Below the pieces are notes generated by a model. That model was not told the origin of the DNA. It made no database searches and saw only the letters and a program-made list of their open reading frames with translations. Below, one piece after another: positions 20,798-31,500 of a stretch of 64,000 nucleotides of DNA; position 1 is the first letter of the stretch; every line of letters begins with the position of its first letter. Location of the stretch: the NCBI RefSeq assembly GCF_003094615.1, contig NZ_QDKO01000043.1:250358-314357 (forward strand), written 5' to 3'. Made by a program: the position numbers and the translations under genes. This DNA comes from Caulobacter radicis (lineage in GTDB: Bacteria; Pseudomonadota; Alphaproteobacteria; Caulobacterales; Caulobacteraceae).

Positions 20798-21709
20798 ATG
20801 AAGTTCGAAGGCATCTACGCGCCCGCGATCACCCCCCTGACCGCCGACGGCCAGATCGACTATCCCGCCTTCGACGCGGTGCTCGAGCACCTGATCGCCA
20901 GCAGGATCCACGGGATCATCATCGGCGGCTCGACCGGCGAGTACTACGCCCACACGACCGAGGAACGCCTGGCCCTGGCCGACCGCGCCAAGCAGGTGAT
21001 CGCCGGCCGCCTGCCGCTGATCGTCGGCACGGGCGCCATCCGCACCGAGGACGCCGTCGCCTACGCCAAGGCCGCCAAGGCGACCGGCGCCGACGCCATC
21101 CTGGTCACCACCCCGCCCTACGCCGTGCCGACCTCGCAGGAGATCGCCGACCACGTGCTGGCCATCGACGCGGCCACCGACCTGCCGATCATGCTCTACA
21201 ACTATCCGGGTCGCATGGGCGTGCCGATGGACGACGCCTTCTTCGAGGCCATCGCCGGCGCGAAGAACATCGTGGCCATCAAGGAAAGCTCGGGCGACGT
21301 CACCCGTATCCATCGCCTGGCGCGCCACTATCCGCGGATCAGCCTGTCGTGCGGCTGGGACGACCAGGCCCTGGAGTTCTTCGCCTGGGGCGCGCCCAGC
21401 TGGGTCTGCGCCGGCGCCAACTTCGTGCCGGCCGAGCACATCGCCCTCTATGAGGCCTGCGTGGTCGAGAAGGACTTCACCAAGGGCCGGGCGATCATGT
21501 CGGCCATGCTGCCGCTGATGGAGTTCCTAGACGGCGGCAAGTTCGTCCAGTCGATCAAGGCCGGCTGCGAACTGATCGGCCTGAAGACCGGCGGCGTGCG
21601 CGCGCCGCTCAAGCCCCTCGACGCCGCCGAGAAGGAAACGCTGGACGCGATCATCCAGGCCCTGCGCGCCGAAGTGGCCGCGATCCAGGCGGGCCAGGCC
21701 CATGGCTGA
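20798..21709 (+). CDS. dihydrodipicolinate synthase/N-acetylneuraminate lyase family enzyme
   Basis: 303 residues, usual length for this class I aldolase TIM barrel. GGSTGEYYAHT (about 47-57) matches the family's GTTGE pocket, YNYPGRMG contains the conserved Tyr, and VAIKESSGD contains the Schiff-base Lys. Members split or dehydrate 2-keto acids; one branch is the pyrroline-4-hydroxy-2-carboxylate deaminase of hydroxyproline catabolism, which gives 2-ketoglutarate semialdehyde. The gene overlaps the following aldehyde dehydrogenase by eight bases, which argues that the two enzymes act in sequence. It is probably not the biosynthetic dapA, given the catabolic neighbours. Confidence 0.87.
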   Translation: MKFEGIYAPAITPLTADGQIDYPAFDAVLEHLIASRIHGIIIGGSTGEYYAHTTEERLALADRAKQVIAGRLPLIVGTGAIRTEDAVAYAKAAKATGADAILVTTPPYAVPTSQEIADHVLAIDAATDLPIMLYNYPGRMGVPMDDAFFEAIAGAKNIVAIKESSGDVTRIHRLARHYPRISLSCGWDDQALEFFAWGAPSWVCAGANFVPAEHIALYEACVVEKDFTKGRAIMSAMLPLMEFLDGGKFVQSIKAGCELIGLKTGGVRAPLKPLDAAEKETLDAIIQALRAEVAAIQAGQAHG

Positions 21710-23192
21710 CCTGCTTTCCCGCGCCAACTACGCCGCCCTGGCCGAGGGCTTGGCCCTGCCCCATCAGGCCTTCATCGATGGAACTTGGCGAGCGGCGGCC
21801 TCGGGCGCGACCTTCGAGACCGTCAATCCCGCCACCGGCCAGGTGCTGGCCAGGATCAGCGCCTGCGACGCCCGGGAGGTCGATCTGGCGGTCGCCGCCG
21901 CCCAGGCCGCCTTCGACGACGGCCGCTGGAGCCGCCTGGCGCCCGGCGATCGCAAGAGGATCCTGCTGGCCTTCGCCGATCGCCTGGAGGCCCACGCCCA
22001 CGAGCTGGCGGTGATGGAGAGCCTCGACAGCGGCAAGCCGGTGCGCGAGTGCCAGCTGGTCGACGTGCCCGAGGCCATCCACACGATCCGCTGGCACGCC
22101 GAGCTGATCGACAAGGTCTATGACAGCGTCGCCCCGACCGGGCCAGGCGCCGTGGCCTTGGTCGTGCGCGAGCCGGTCGGTGTGGTGGGCCTCGTCCTGC
22201 CCTGGAACTTCCCGCTGCTGATGCTGGCCTGGAAGATCGGGCCGGCCCTGGCCGCCGGCTGCCCGATCGTGGTCAAGCCGGCCCAGGAGACCACCCTGAC
22301 GGCGCTTCGCGTGGCGCAGTTGGCCTTTGAGGCCGGCGTTCCGGCCGGCGTCTTCAACGTCGTGCCCGGCGGCGGGGCGGCGGTGGGCGAGCCCATCGGC
22401 CGGCACATGGATGTGGCCATGGTCAGCTTCACCGGCTCGACGGCGACCGGCCGCCGGTTCCTGGCCTATGCGGCCGAGTCCAACCTCAAGCAGGTGGTGC
22501 TCGAATGCGGCGGCAAGAACCCCGCCGTGGTCATGAACGACGTCGCCGACCTCGACGCCGTCGCCGCCCACGTGGTGAACGGCGCCTTCTGGAACATGGG
22601 CGAGAACTGCTCGGCCTCGTCGCGGCTGATCGTCCATGCCGACGTCAAGGACGCCCTGCTCGGCAAGATCAAGGGCCAGCTGGCGGACTGGGCGATGGGC
22701 GACCCGCTCGATCCCGACAACCGGCTGGGCAGCCTGATCAGCAAGGCCCACTTCGACAAGGTGGCCGGCTATCTCGACGCCGCCCGGGCCGAAGGCCTCG
22801 ACGTCCTGGCAGGCGGCGGCGTGCGGGAAGGCATCTATGTCGAGCCGACCCTGCTGGACGGCGTGCCGCCGCAAAGCCGGCTCTTCCAGGAGGAGGTCTT
22901 CGGACCGGTGCTGGCCATCACCACCTTCGAGACGATCGACGAGGCGATCGCCCTGGCCAATGACACGGTCTATGGCCTCGCCGCCTGCGTCTACACCGAC
23001 AATGTCCGCAACGCCCTGCGCCTGGCCCGCGAGATCCGCGCCGGGGTGGTGACGGTCAACTGCTACGGCGAAGGCGACATCACCACGCCCTTCGGCGGCT
23101 TCAAGCAGTCGGGCTTCGGCGGCCGCGACAAGTCCGCCTGGGCCCACGACCAGTACACCGAGATCAAGACCATCTGGATCGACGCCGCCTAA
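21702..23192 (+). CDS. NAD(P)-dependent aldehyde dehydrogenase
   Basis: 496 residues, full length. The Rossmann/active-site blocks are PWNFPLLMLAWKIGPALAAG, VSFTGSTATGRRF, LECGGKNP (general base Glu) and GENCSASSRL with the catalytic Cys. The C-terminal EVFGPVLAI and FGGFKQSGFGG are also present. The family oxidises aldehydes to acids. Overlap with the DapA-like gene suggests its substrate is a semialdehyde such as 2-ketoglutarate semialdehyde or an omega-amino aldehyde; that assignment is inferred from context. Confidence 0.9.
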   Translation: MADLLSRANYAALAEGLALPHQAFIDGTWRAAASGATFETVNPATGQVLARISACDAREVDLAVAAAQAAFDDGRWSRLAPGDRKRILLAFADRLEAHAHELAVMESLDSGKPVRECQLVDVPEAIHTIRWHAELIDKVYDSVAPTGPGAVALVVREPVGVVGLVLPWNFPLLMLAWKIGPALAAGCPIVVKPAQETTLTALRVAQLAFEAGVPAGVFNVVPGGGAAVGEPIGRHMDVAMVSFTGSTATGRRFLAYAAESNLKQVVLECGGKNPAVVMNDVADLDAVAAHVVNGAFWNMGENCSASSRLIVHADVKDALLGKIKGQLADWAMGDPLDPDNRLGSLISKAHFDKVAGYLDAARAEGLDVLAGGGVREGIYVEPTLLDGVPPQSRLFQEEVFGPVLAITTFETIDEAIALANDTVYGLAACVYTDNVRNALRLAREIRAGVVTVNCYGEGDITTPFGGFKQSGFGGRDKSAWAHDQYTEIKTIWIDAA

Positions 23193-23273
23193 GGCCAGGT
23201 CCGGAAAACCGCCTCGCGCAAGCCGTCCGCCCAACGAGACGGCCCGCGGGTCGCGCCCGCGCAGGACGCGAAC

Positions 23274-23303
23274 GGCGACGACGCCTCCCCCAGCGTCGTC
23301 GCC
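23274..23303 (+). other. perfect 11-bp hairpin between aldehyde dehydrogenase and porin genes
   Basis: GGCGACGACGC (23274-23284) pairs perfectly with GCGTCGTCGCC (23293-23303) around an eight-base loop. No T run follows, so it is not a canonical intrinsic terminator. It lies in the 155-base gap before the outer-membrane protein gene and could stop transcription in part, protect the upstream mRNA end, or set the porin level within the operon. Confidence 0.55.
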
Positions 23304-23347
23304 CCCTCGCCCGCGCCTCAATCAACGACATTCCAGGGAGGCTCGTT

Positions 23348-24604
23348 ATGAGCATGCTTCTTCATGCCTTGGCGGCGGCTGCGCTGAGCCAGGCGCCGGC
23401 CGATGCGCCCGCCGACGCCGCAGTCGAAGAGATCGCACCGGTCGCCGCAACCCCTGCGCCCACGGCACGAAGCGCCGGAACCCTCACATTCGGCGGCGCC
23501 ATCCGAGGCCGCTACGACCTGCGCTTCGACGACGCCGACGCCTCGGGCCAGCCGCGCCGCTCCAGCCACCTGTCGTTCGACACCGTGATCCTGCGCGCGG
23601 ACTACGACTCCCCGACCTGGTTCGCCGCCGGCCAGTACCGCTTCTACGGCGGCAACTTCATGTACCGGCAGGCCTACGGCTACGAGAACTATCCCGGCGA
23701 GGTCAGCTTCCCGGTCTACGCCTATGCCGGACGCAAGTTCGGCGCCGGCGACAAGGTCACCGTCGGCCTCCAGCCCGTACCGTTCGACGACCAGTACTGG
23801 GGCTCGGCCTTCCTCAACAGCATGGGTTTCGCGATCGGCCTGGAGGAGGTCTACAACCTCGGCGTCGCCTACGAGCATGCCGGCCGGAACTGGACCGTCC
23901 AGGCGGGCTATTTTCCGACGACCGCGCCGAACGCCTTCGGGATCAGCGACGACAGCGCCCGCTACTCGGTCAACGTGACGGGCGCGGGCGTCTCGGCGCC
24001 GTCGTCGTCCCGCAATGAAGAGCGCGACATGGTGGCGGGCCGCGTCCAGCGTCGACTGTCGACGGCGTCGGGAACGCAGCTGGCTTTCTCGGCTTCGGCC
24101 TGGCTGTCCACGATCCGCAACCTCGACACCCGCGAGGACGGCTCGCGCCGCGCCTATGCGCTCAGCGTCAAGGCCACGAACGGCCCCTACCATGCCAAGG
24201 CCCTGGTCGCGCGGCAGAGCTTCGACCTGCGCGACACCGGCTCCCGCGACGTGCTCAGCGTCGGCGACTACGACTCCGCCTATTCCATCGCCGCCAGGGG
24301 CGACCTGGTGTTCGCCGAGGTCGGACGTGAGCTCGCCCTGACCGCGCTGCCGTTCAAGGCCAGCCTCTATGGCAGCTACGCCCGCTTCATGAAGGACGCG
24401 GCCGGCTTCAAGGACAGCGAACGGTTCAACCTCGGCGTCTTCTGGACCGACAAGACCGCGGGCAGGATCAAGGTCTGGTCCGAGGTCCTGGTCGGCCGCA
24501 ACGACCCCTATGTCGGCGCCGGCCAGTTCGCCACCGGCGCGGCCCAGGGCGGCGACGACCGCTGGAAGACCTCGGCCCTGGTGATCTTCGGCTATTACTT
24601 CTGA
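23348..24604 (+). CDS. outer-membrane beta-barrel (porin-like) protein
   Basis: 418 residues, ATG 23348 behind AGGGAGG. The N-terminus is a short leader followed by an alanine/proline-rich linker to about residue 48. The remainder is an alternating amphipathic strand pattern with many aromatic residues, starting LTFGGAIRGRYDLRFDD and ending VIFGYYF, with the C-terminal Phe recognised by the BAM machinery. It probably forms the diffusion pore that brings the cluster's substrate into the periplasm. No named family was recognised with confidence. Confidence 0.75.
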   Translation: MSMLLHALAAAALSQAPADAPADAAVEEIAPVAATPAPTARSAGTLTFGGAIRGRYDLRFDDADASGQPRRSSHLSFDTVILRADYDSPTWFAAGQYRFYGGNFMYRQAYGYENYPGEVSFPVYAYAGRKFGAGDKVTVGLQPVPFDDQYWGSAFLNSMGFAIGLEEVYNLGVAYEHAGRNWTVQAGYFPTTAPNAFGISDDSARYSVNVTGAGVSAPSSSRNEERDMVAGRVQRRLSTASGTQLAFSASAWLSTIRNLDTREDGSRRAYALSVKATNGPYHAKALVARQSFDLRDTGSRDVLSVGDYDSAYSIAARGDLVFAEVGRELALTALPFKASLYGSYARFMKDAAGFKDSERFNLGVFWTDKTAGRIKVWSEVLVGRNDPYVGAGQFATGAAQGGDDRWKTSALVIFGYYF

Positions 24605-24670
24605 GGATCGCGGGTCGCCGGGATTTCCATGCGCGCCGCAGATCGGAGGAGACAACCGGCGCGGATGAGA

Positions 24671-24682
24671 TGGTAGACAGAG
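24671..24682. promoter_or_regulatory. candidate GntR autoregulatory site
   Basis: TGGTAGACAGAG is the reverse complement of CTCTGTCTACCA and shares TCTGTCTAC with the sequence at 17940-17948, upstream of the oxidase gene of the same cluster. It lies 40 bases before the GntR start. A repeated site at both ends of a catabolic cluster is the usual arrangement for autoregulation; this is inferred. Confidence 0.4.
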
Positions 24683-24721
24683 CGGGCCGGCGACGCGACA
24701 CGCCCTGAAGGTGATCCAGAA

Positions 24722-25444
24722 ATGGCGAAAGCCAAGACCATGACCGCTTCAACCACCGACGAGGCTCCCACCGACCGCAAGGCCCTGCTCGACCAGACGC
24801 TGCGCCGGCGGATCGTCAGCATGGAGCTGGCGCCGGGCGCGGTGCTCGACGAGGTGTCGCTGAGCGAGGAGTTCGGGCTGTCACGCCCGCCGGTCCGCGA
24901 GCTGATGCGGCAGCTGGCGGCCGAGGGCTATATCGAGCTGGAGCCTAACCGCCCCGCCCGTGTCGCGGCCATGAGCTACGAGTCGCTGCGCAACTTCTTC
25001 CTGGCCGCGCCGCTGGTCTATGTCGCCACTACCCAGCTGGCGGCCGAGCACGCCACGGCGGCCGACATCGTACGCCTGAGGGCTATCCAGGCGCGCTTCC
25101 GCCAAGCGATCGACGAGAACAACCTGGTCGACCGGGTCTTCTACAACGACCAGTTCCACCACGAGATCGGCGTGGCGGCCCGCAACCCCTACCTGATGCC
25201 CAGCCTGCGCCGCCTGCTGATCGATCACGCCCGCCTGGGCATGACCTTCTATCGCGCCCCCACCTCGAGCGACCTGCAGGAACGCCTGCAGACCGCCGTC
25301 GTCCAGCACGACCAGATCATCGACGCCATCGAACGCCGCGACACCGTGGCCGCCGGCGAGATCGTCCGCGCGCACATGGACCTTTCCCGCCGCAACATGG
25401 CCGAGTTCGTCGCCCCCCAGGGCCTGGACGTCGCCCTGGCCTGA
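24722..25444 (+). CDS. GntR-family regulator, FadR/FCD subfamily
   Basis: 240 residues. The winged helix lies at about 20-80 (LRRRIVSMELAPGAVLDEVSLSEEFGLSRPPVRELMRQLAAEG written in parts: start LRRRIVSMEL, recognition helix SRPPVRELMRQL). An all-helical FCD domain follows with the metal-binding pattern NDQFHHEI, VQHDQI and RAHMDLS. These regulators usually bind an organic acid ligand and repress a nearby catabolic operon. As last gene of the 17998-25444 set it is the obvious local regulator. The 81 bases between its stop and the autotransporter stop hold no strong terminator. Confidence 0.9.
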   Translation: MAKAKTMTASTTDEAPTDRKALLDQTLRRRIVSMELAPGAVLDEVSLSEEFGLSRPPVRELMRQLAAEGYIELEPNRPARVAAMSYESLRNFFLAAPLVYVATTQLAAEHATAADIVRLRAIQARFRQAIDENNLVDRVFYNDQFHHEIGVAARNPYLMPSLRRLLIDHARLGMTFYRAPTSSDLQERLQTAVVQHDQIIDAIERRDTVAAGEIVRAHMDLSRRNMAEFVAPQGLDVALA

Positions 25445-25525
25445 GCCCGCCACCGCGCCAGGCGGAAGCGGGCCAGCCAGACGCCCGAGGACCTCACGGG
25501 GGTCCGATCAGGCTGACGACGTCGA

Positions 25526-28500
25526 TCAGAACCTCCAGCTGATCTGGGCGCGGGCCCCATGGTCGGTCGAGCGATCGCCGTAGCTGCCCGAATAGGTCAC
25601 GCCCAGCACCGCGGCTTTGCCGAGGTCGGCTTCCAGGCCCAGATTGACGGCGAGGCTGTCCTTGTCGATCGGAGCTCCGACGATCCCGAACGACGGCGCG
25701 CCGGTGAACGACAGGTCGATGCTCGGCGCACGATCACCGAACGCATGGCGCAGCGCGGCCGAACCGGTGAGGCGCAGGTTGAGCTCTCCCGCGTTCAGGT
25801 CGCTCTTCAGGCGCACCCCGACCGAACCATAGGCCAGGTGGTCGTCACCGCCGCCATGCAGCGCGGCGCTGCCGCCCCGCTCGCTGACATCGGCGTCGGT
25901 GAGCGCGACATAAGCGAGGCCGGCATACGGCTGCAGCGTCACGCCCGCCAAGTCGCGCTTCACGGCGACTTCGCCGAACGCCTGATAGGTGCGGGCCGAA
26001 TAGTCGCTGGCCAGAGTCTCGCCGAACGTCCCGAACGCGACCCGACGCGAGGCCTTGATGGCGTGCCACGCATAGGCGCCGCCGAGCTGGAACGACACCC
26101 CGCCGCGTTCCGCCAGGACATAGCCGCCGAGGTGATAGGTCTCGACATCGTGCTTGGCGCGAGCGGTCTTCAGGTCGCCGGCGCTGTAGCCCACGGCGAC
26201 GCCAGCGCGAATGTCGCGCCCCAGCGAGCCGTCGTAGCCGGTCAAGAACCCCTGGACGTCGCGGTCGTAGCTCTGCGCGTTGCCGTCGCCCTTCATCGAG
26301 CCCCAGCCGCCAAAGGTCTCGCCCCACGCCGACGGTCCCTCGACGCCGGCCAGGTCGCCCCGCGCCAGGATCGCGTCGCGCACGAAGCGGCTGTCCTGGA
26401 TCAGCGAGCCGCGCAGGCTGGCATAGTCCGAACCAGCCAGCTGGTCGAAGGCGTCACGGGCTTGTTCGGTCGAAAGATTGACCACCGAGTCGAAGACCGG
26501 ATTGTCCCAGCCCAGATGCTCGGCGCCCGCCCCCGCCGCGACCTGGTTCGAGGTCACGCCGATATCGGCGAAGCTGATGTCGTTGCGCCGCAGCCGCAGA
26601 TAGACGTTGAAGCCATCATAGCGGAGCGACGGGTCGAGGAAGGCCAGGTTCGAGGTCACGCCGTCGAACTTGCCGCCAGCCGCGAGGCCGCCATTGGCGT
26701 GCAGGATCACATAGCTGGTTTCCGGCCTGTAGGTCCCAGCGCCCGCCAGGACCCTGACGATCCCGCCCTGGATCGTGGCCACGCCGGACGCGACGATCTT
26801 GTCCGACTGGCCCGCCACGTCCGCCTCGACCTCGAAGACCGAGCCGGGCTTGAAGGTGACGCCGCCGGCGACGTTCAGCGTGCCGATCGAGTTGCCAGGC
26901 GCGATCGTGCCCGACACGACCGTGGTCCCCACCGTGCCGACGCCCTGCAGGCGAGCGCCGGACCAGACGTCCAGCATGCCGCCGAGCACGCCGTTCACCG
27001 CCAGCGTGCCCCGCTCGACCATGGTCGCGCCGGTGAAGCCGCCTGACGCGCCGGTCAGTTCCGTCTTGCCTGCGCCGATCTGACGAAGGGCGCCGGAGCC
27101 GCTGATTGCTCCGGCGAAGGTCAGGTTGTCGGAACGATCGAACGCCAGCGCGCCATTCGCCACGACGTCGCCGCGGATGGAGCCGCTCGTCCCACCTGCG
27201 CCGAGGTTCAGCTGAGCGCCCGAGGTGATCGTCGTGCCGCCGGCATAGGTGTTGTTGGCGGTGAAGGTCACGCCGCCGCCCAGGATGCGCATCGCGCCCG
27301 AACCGGAGACCAGGCCGCCGAAAGTGATGGCGTCCGACCGGTCGAAGGCCAGCACGCCGTTGTTGGCGACATCGCCGACGATCGAGCCCGAGGTCCCGCC
27401 ATCACCGATCTGCAGCGTACCAGCGCGGATAGAGGCGCCGCCGCCGTAGGTGTTGGCGCCCGTCAGGATCAGCGTGCCGGCCTCGGTCTTGACGATCCCG
27501 CCCGCGCCAGTGATCGCCACACCGATCTTGGCGGCGTCGGCCAGCACGCGGATCTCGCTGCCCGCGGCGGCGGTGACCAGTTGTCCGGTTCCGGTCAGCT
27601 CATAGCCTTCGTCGACGAACTGCAGGCCCAGGAAGCTCTGCGCGCCCTCCACAGAGACGCGTCCGCCGGTGAAACCGCCGGCGTCCTTGAAGATCGCATG
27701 ATTGCCCGCCCAGGCAGCCGGGGTGTTGCCGCCCTGGTTCAGCCATTGCGGGTTGGCCGCTCTCCAGACGCCGTCGCCGCCCTGCCAGTGCTGCAAGGTG
27801 TCGTCGCCGGGAATGAGCGTGGTGCTGATGAAGAGATCGACCCGGCCGCTACCCGCCTGCAGGGTGTAGTCCACGTTGCTCAGCGAGGGGGTGGCGCCGA
27901 CCGTCGCCGTATTGGCGGTCAAGGCGCCGCCATAGGTGATCAGGCGATAGTAGCCCAGCCCGGCGACGCCGTCGGCCAAGGCCGCGCTCTGCGATAGATT
28001 GACCACGCCGTTCAGCGCCAGGTCGCCGCTGACGACCAAGCGGTCGCTGACGCCCGGCGAGGCCGACGCCGCACCGGGGGCGCCCAGCTCGATGTCGAGG
28101 TTGGCGCCCGATGCGAGGGTGAGATCGCCCGCGATCGAAAGCGAACCGACGGAATTGCCCGGCGCCAGATGGCCGCCGCTCTGGACGATGGTGTCGCCGA
28201 CCGTGCCCGTGCCGCCCAGTGTCGCGCCGGAAGCGACGGTGACCGTCGACCTGCCCAGGGAGCCGTTGACCGCCAGGGTTCCCGCATCGACCGAGGTCGC
28301 ACCCGTGAACCCCGAGGAATCGCCGGTCAGGACCAGCTTGCCCGAACCGGTCTGGCGGAGAAGGCCGGAACCGTCGATGACGCCGGCGAAGGCCAGGCTG
28401 TCGGAGCGATTGAACGCCAGCGCGCCGTTGACGAGGACGTCGCCGGCGATCGTCCCCGTCGTCCCGCCGGCGCCCAGCGTCAGCTGGGCGCCCGAAGCGA

Positions 28501-31500
28501 TGGTCGTGCCGCCGGCATAGGTGTTGTTGGCCGTGAAGGTCACGCCGCCGCTCAGGATGCCGGCCCCGCCCGTACCGGAGATCCGGCCGTCGAAGGTGAT
28601 GGCGTCCGAACGCCGGAAGTACAGTGCGGCGTCGTTGACCACATCGCCGACGATCGAGCCCGAAGTTCCGCCGTCGCCGATCTGCAGCGCGCCCCCCTGG
28701 ATGGTCGTGCCGCCGGCATAGGTGTTGGCGCCCGTCAGGATCAGCGTGCCCGCCTGGGTTTTGACGATCCCGCCCGCGCCGGTGATCGCCGCGCCGATCT
28801 TGGCTTGGTTGGCGAGCACGCGGATCTCGCTGCCGCCCGCTACCGTGACCAGCTGGCCATTCCCGCCGAGCTCATAGCCCTCGTCGACGAACTGCAGGCC
28901 ACGGAAGCTCTGCGCGCCCGTCACCGTGACCTCGCCGCCGGTGAAGGCGCCCGCGTCCCTGAAGATGGCGTACTTGCCGGCCCAGGCGGCCGGGACGTTG
29001 CCGCCCTGGTTCAGCCATTGGCTGCTGGTCGCGCTCCAGACGCCGTCGCCGCCCTGCCAGTGCTGCAAGGTGTCGTCGCCGGGAATGAGCGTGCTGGCGA
29101 TGAACAGGTCGACCCGGCCGCCGCCTGCCTGCAGCGCATAGTTCACGTTGCTGAGCGACGGCGTGGCGCCGATCGTCGCCGTGTTGGAGGTCAGGGCGCC
29201 GCCGTAGGTGATCAGGCGATAGTATCCCAGGCCCGCCGCCATGGCGGGGGTCTGCGAGAGATTGACCACGCCATTCAGCGCCAGGTCGCCGCTGACGACC
29301 ACGCGGTCGCTCACGCCCGGCGAGGCCGACGACGCGCCCGGCGCAACCAGCTCGATGTCCAGGTTCGAGCCGGACGCCAGCGTCAGGTCACCCGCGATCG
29401 ACAGGGTTGCGACAGATCCGATAGATCCCCCGGAGCCGGGAGCCAGATGCCCGCCGCTCTGGATGACGGTGTCGCCCACCGCGCCCGCGCCGCCCAGAGT
29501 CGCGCCGGAGGCGACGGTGAGCGTAGAGTCGGCCAGGGAGCCGTTGACCGTCAGCCTGCCCGCATCGACAGCCGTCGTCCCCGTGAAGCCCGAGGAATTG
29601 CTGGTCAGGATCAGATTGCCCGAACCTACCTGGCGCAAGGCGCCCGAGCCGCTGACGACGCCCGAGAAGCTCACGCTGTCAGAGCGATCGAAGGTCAGGC
29701 CACCGTTTACGACGGCGTCGCCGATCAAGCCGCTCGTCCCGCCTGCGCCCAGGTTCAGCTGCGCGCCCGAGGCGATGGTCGTGCCGCCGGCATAGATGTT
29801 GTCGGCGGTGAAGGTGACGCCGCCGTCCAGGATGCGCACCGCGCCCGAGCCGGAGATCCGGCCGGCGAAGGTGATGGCGTCAGACCGGTTGAAGACCAGC
29901 ACGCCGCGGTTGCCGACATTGCCGATGATCGAGCCCGAAGTCCCGCCGTCGCCGATCTGCAGCGTGCCCGCATCGATCAACGTCCCACCGGTGTAGGTGT
30001 TGGCGCCCGTCAGGATCAGCGTGCCGGCCTGGGTCTTGGTGACGAGGTCCGCGCCGGTGATCGCCACGCCGATCTTGGCGACGTCGGCCAGCACGCGGAT
30101 CTCGCTGCCGCCCGGCGCGGTGGCCAGCTGGCCGGTTCCGGTCAGCTCATAGCCGTCGTCGACGAATTGCAGGCCGATGAAGCTCTGCGCGCCATCCACC
30201 GTCACCAAGCCGCCCGTGAAGGCGCCGGCGTCCTTGAAGATGGCGTACTTGCCCGCCCAGGCGGCCGGGGCGTTGCCGCCGTCGTTCAGCCATTGGGTGT
30301 TGGCGGCGCTCCAGACGCCGCTTCCGCCCTGCCAGTGCTGCAGGGTGTTGTCGCCGATGACCGCGGCGTTGCTGATGTAGAGGTCGACCCGGCCGCTGCC
30401 CGCCTGCAATGCGTAGTTCACATTGCTCAGCGAGGGCGTGGTTCCGATCGTCGCCGTGTTCGCGGTCAAGGCGCCGCCATAGGTGATGAGACGGTAGTAG
30501 CCGATGCCGGCGACGCCGTCGGCGAAAGCCGCGCTCTGCGAGAGATTGACCACGCCGTTCAACGCCAGGTCGCCGCTGACGATCAGGCGGTCGCTGACGC
30601 CGGGCGAAGCCGACGATCCGCCTGGCGCGCCCAGCTCGATGTCGAGGTTGGAGCCCGATGCGAGAGTGAGGTCGCCCGCGATCGACAGCGAGCCTACCGA
30701 ATTGCCCGGCGCCAGATGGCCGCCGCTCTGGATGGTGGCAGCGCCGATCGCGCCAGTACCGCCCAGCGTCGCGCCTGATGCGACGGTGACCGTCGAACCA
30801 GCCAGCGAGCCGTTGACCGTCAAGGTTCCGGACCCGACCGTGGTGGCTCCGGTGAAGCCGGACGAATCTTCGGTCAGGACCAGCTTCCCCGAGCCTGCCT
30901 TCCGGAAATCACCCGCGCCCGAAAGCACGAAGCCATAGGTTCCGTCCGTGCTCTGATCGAGGGTCAGGAACGCGCCGGCGCCGATCGACGCGTCGCTGCC
31001 GAAGAGGCCGGCCTTGGCGATCACCCCGCCGCCCGAAATCGTCCAGTTCGAGGCGGACTCGCCAGTCAGGGTCAGGGTTCCCGCACCCGTCTTGGTCACC
31101 GCGCCGCCGGTGGAGATCTGGCCGCGATAGACCCCGTCGAACGCCTGGTCGAAAACGACGCCCCGGCTGCCGGCGCCGCTGCCGAAGACCACGCTGCCGG
31201 CCAGGCTGTTGCTGTCGCCCTTCAGCACGCCTTCCCGCACCGACCAGGTCTGGTCGCCCGTGCCGGTCAGGGTCCAGGTGCTGGCGCCCAGCTTCTCGAA
31301 GGTGTCGAAGCCCATGTAGCCGTAGCCGTCAACGGACCCGTCCGACCCGATATGCATGGCGTCGAAGGTGTCGTCGTCCGCGCCGCCCAGGGCCAGCACG
31401 TTGTTGGAGCCGCCGCCGGTCACCGCCACGACGTCGCGGATCCACGAGCCGGCGTGAAGCTCCAGGCGGTTGTCGCTGCCGAACAGCTCGATCGCGTAGG

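Noticed and set aside
17923..20814. Open frame of 963 codons on the minus strand opposite the FAD oxidase and MFS genes
   Set aside because: It is the mirror of two well-supported plus-strand genes in GC-rich DNA; the protein is a low-complexity mix of Arg, Gly, Gln and Asp with no motif.
28169..30778. Open frame of 869 codons on the plus strand inside the autotransporter
   Set aside because: It repeats with the same 1.27-kb period as the minus-strand gene and encodes an Arg/Ala/Asp-rich sequence, so it is a reflection of the repeats.
27045..30860. Repeat array considered as CRISPR or a composite transposon
   Set aside because: The units are 1.27 kb, in frame, direct and without spacers, transposase or terminal inverted repeats; they code for autotransporter passenger.
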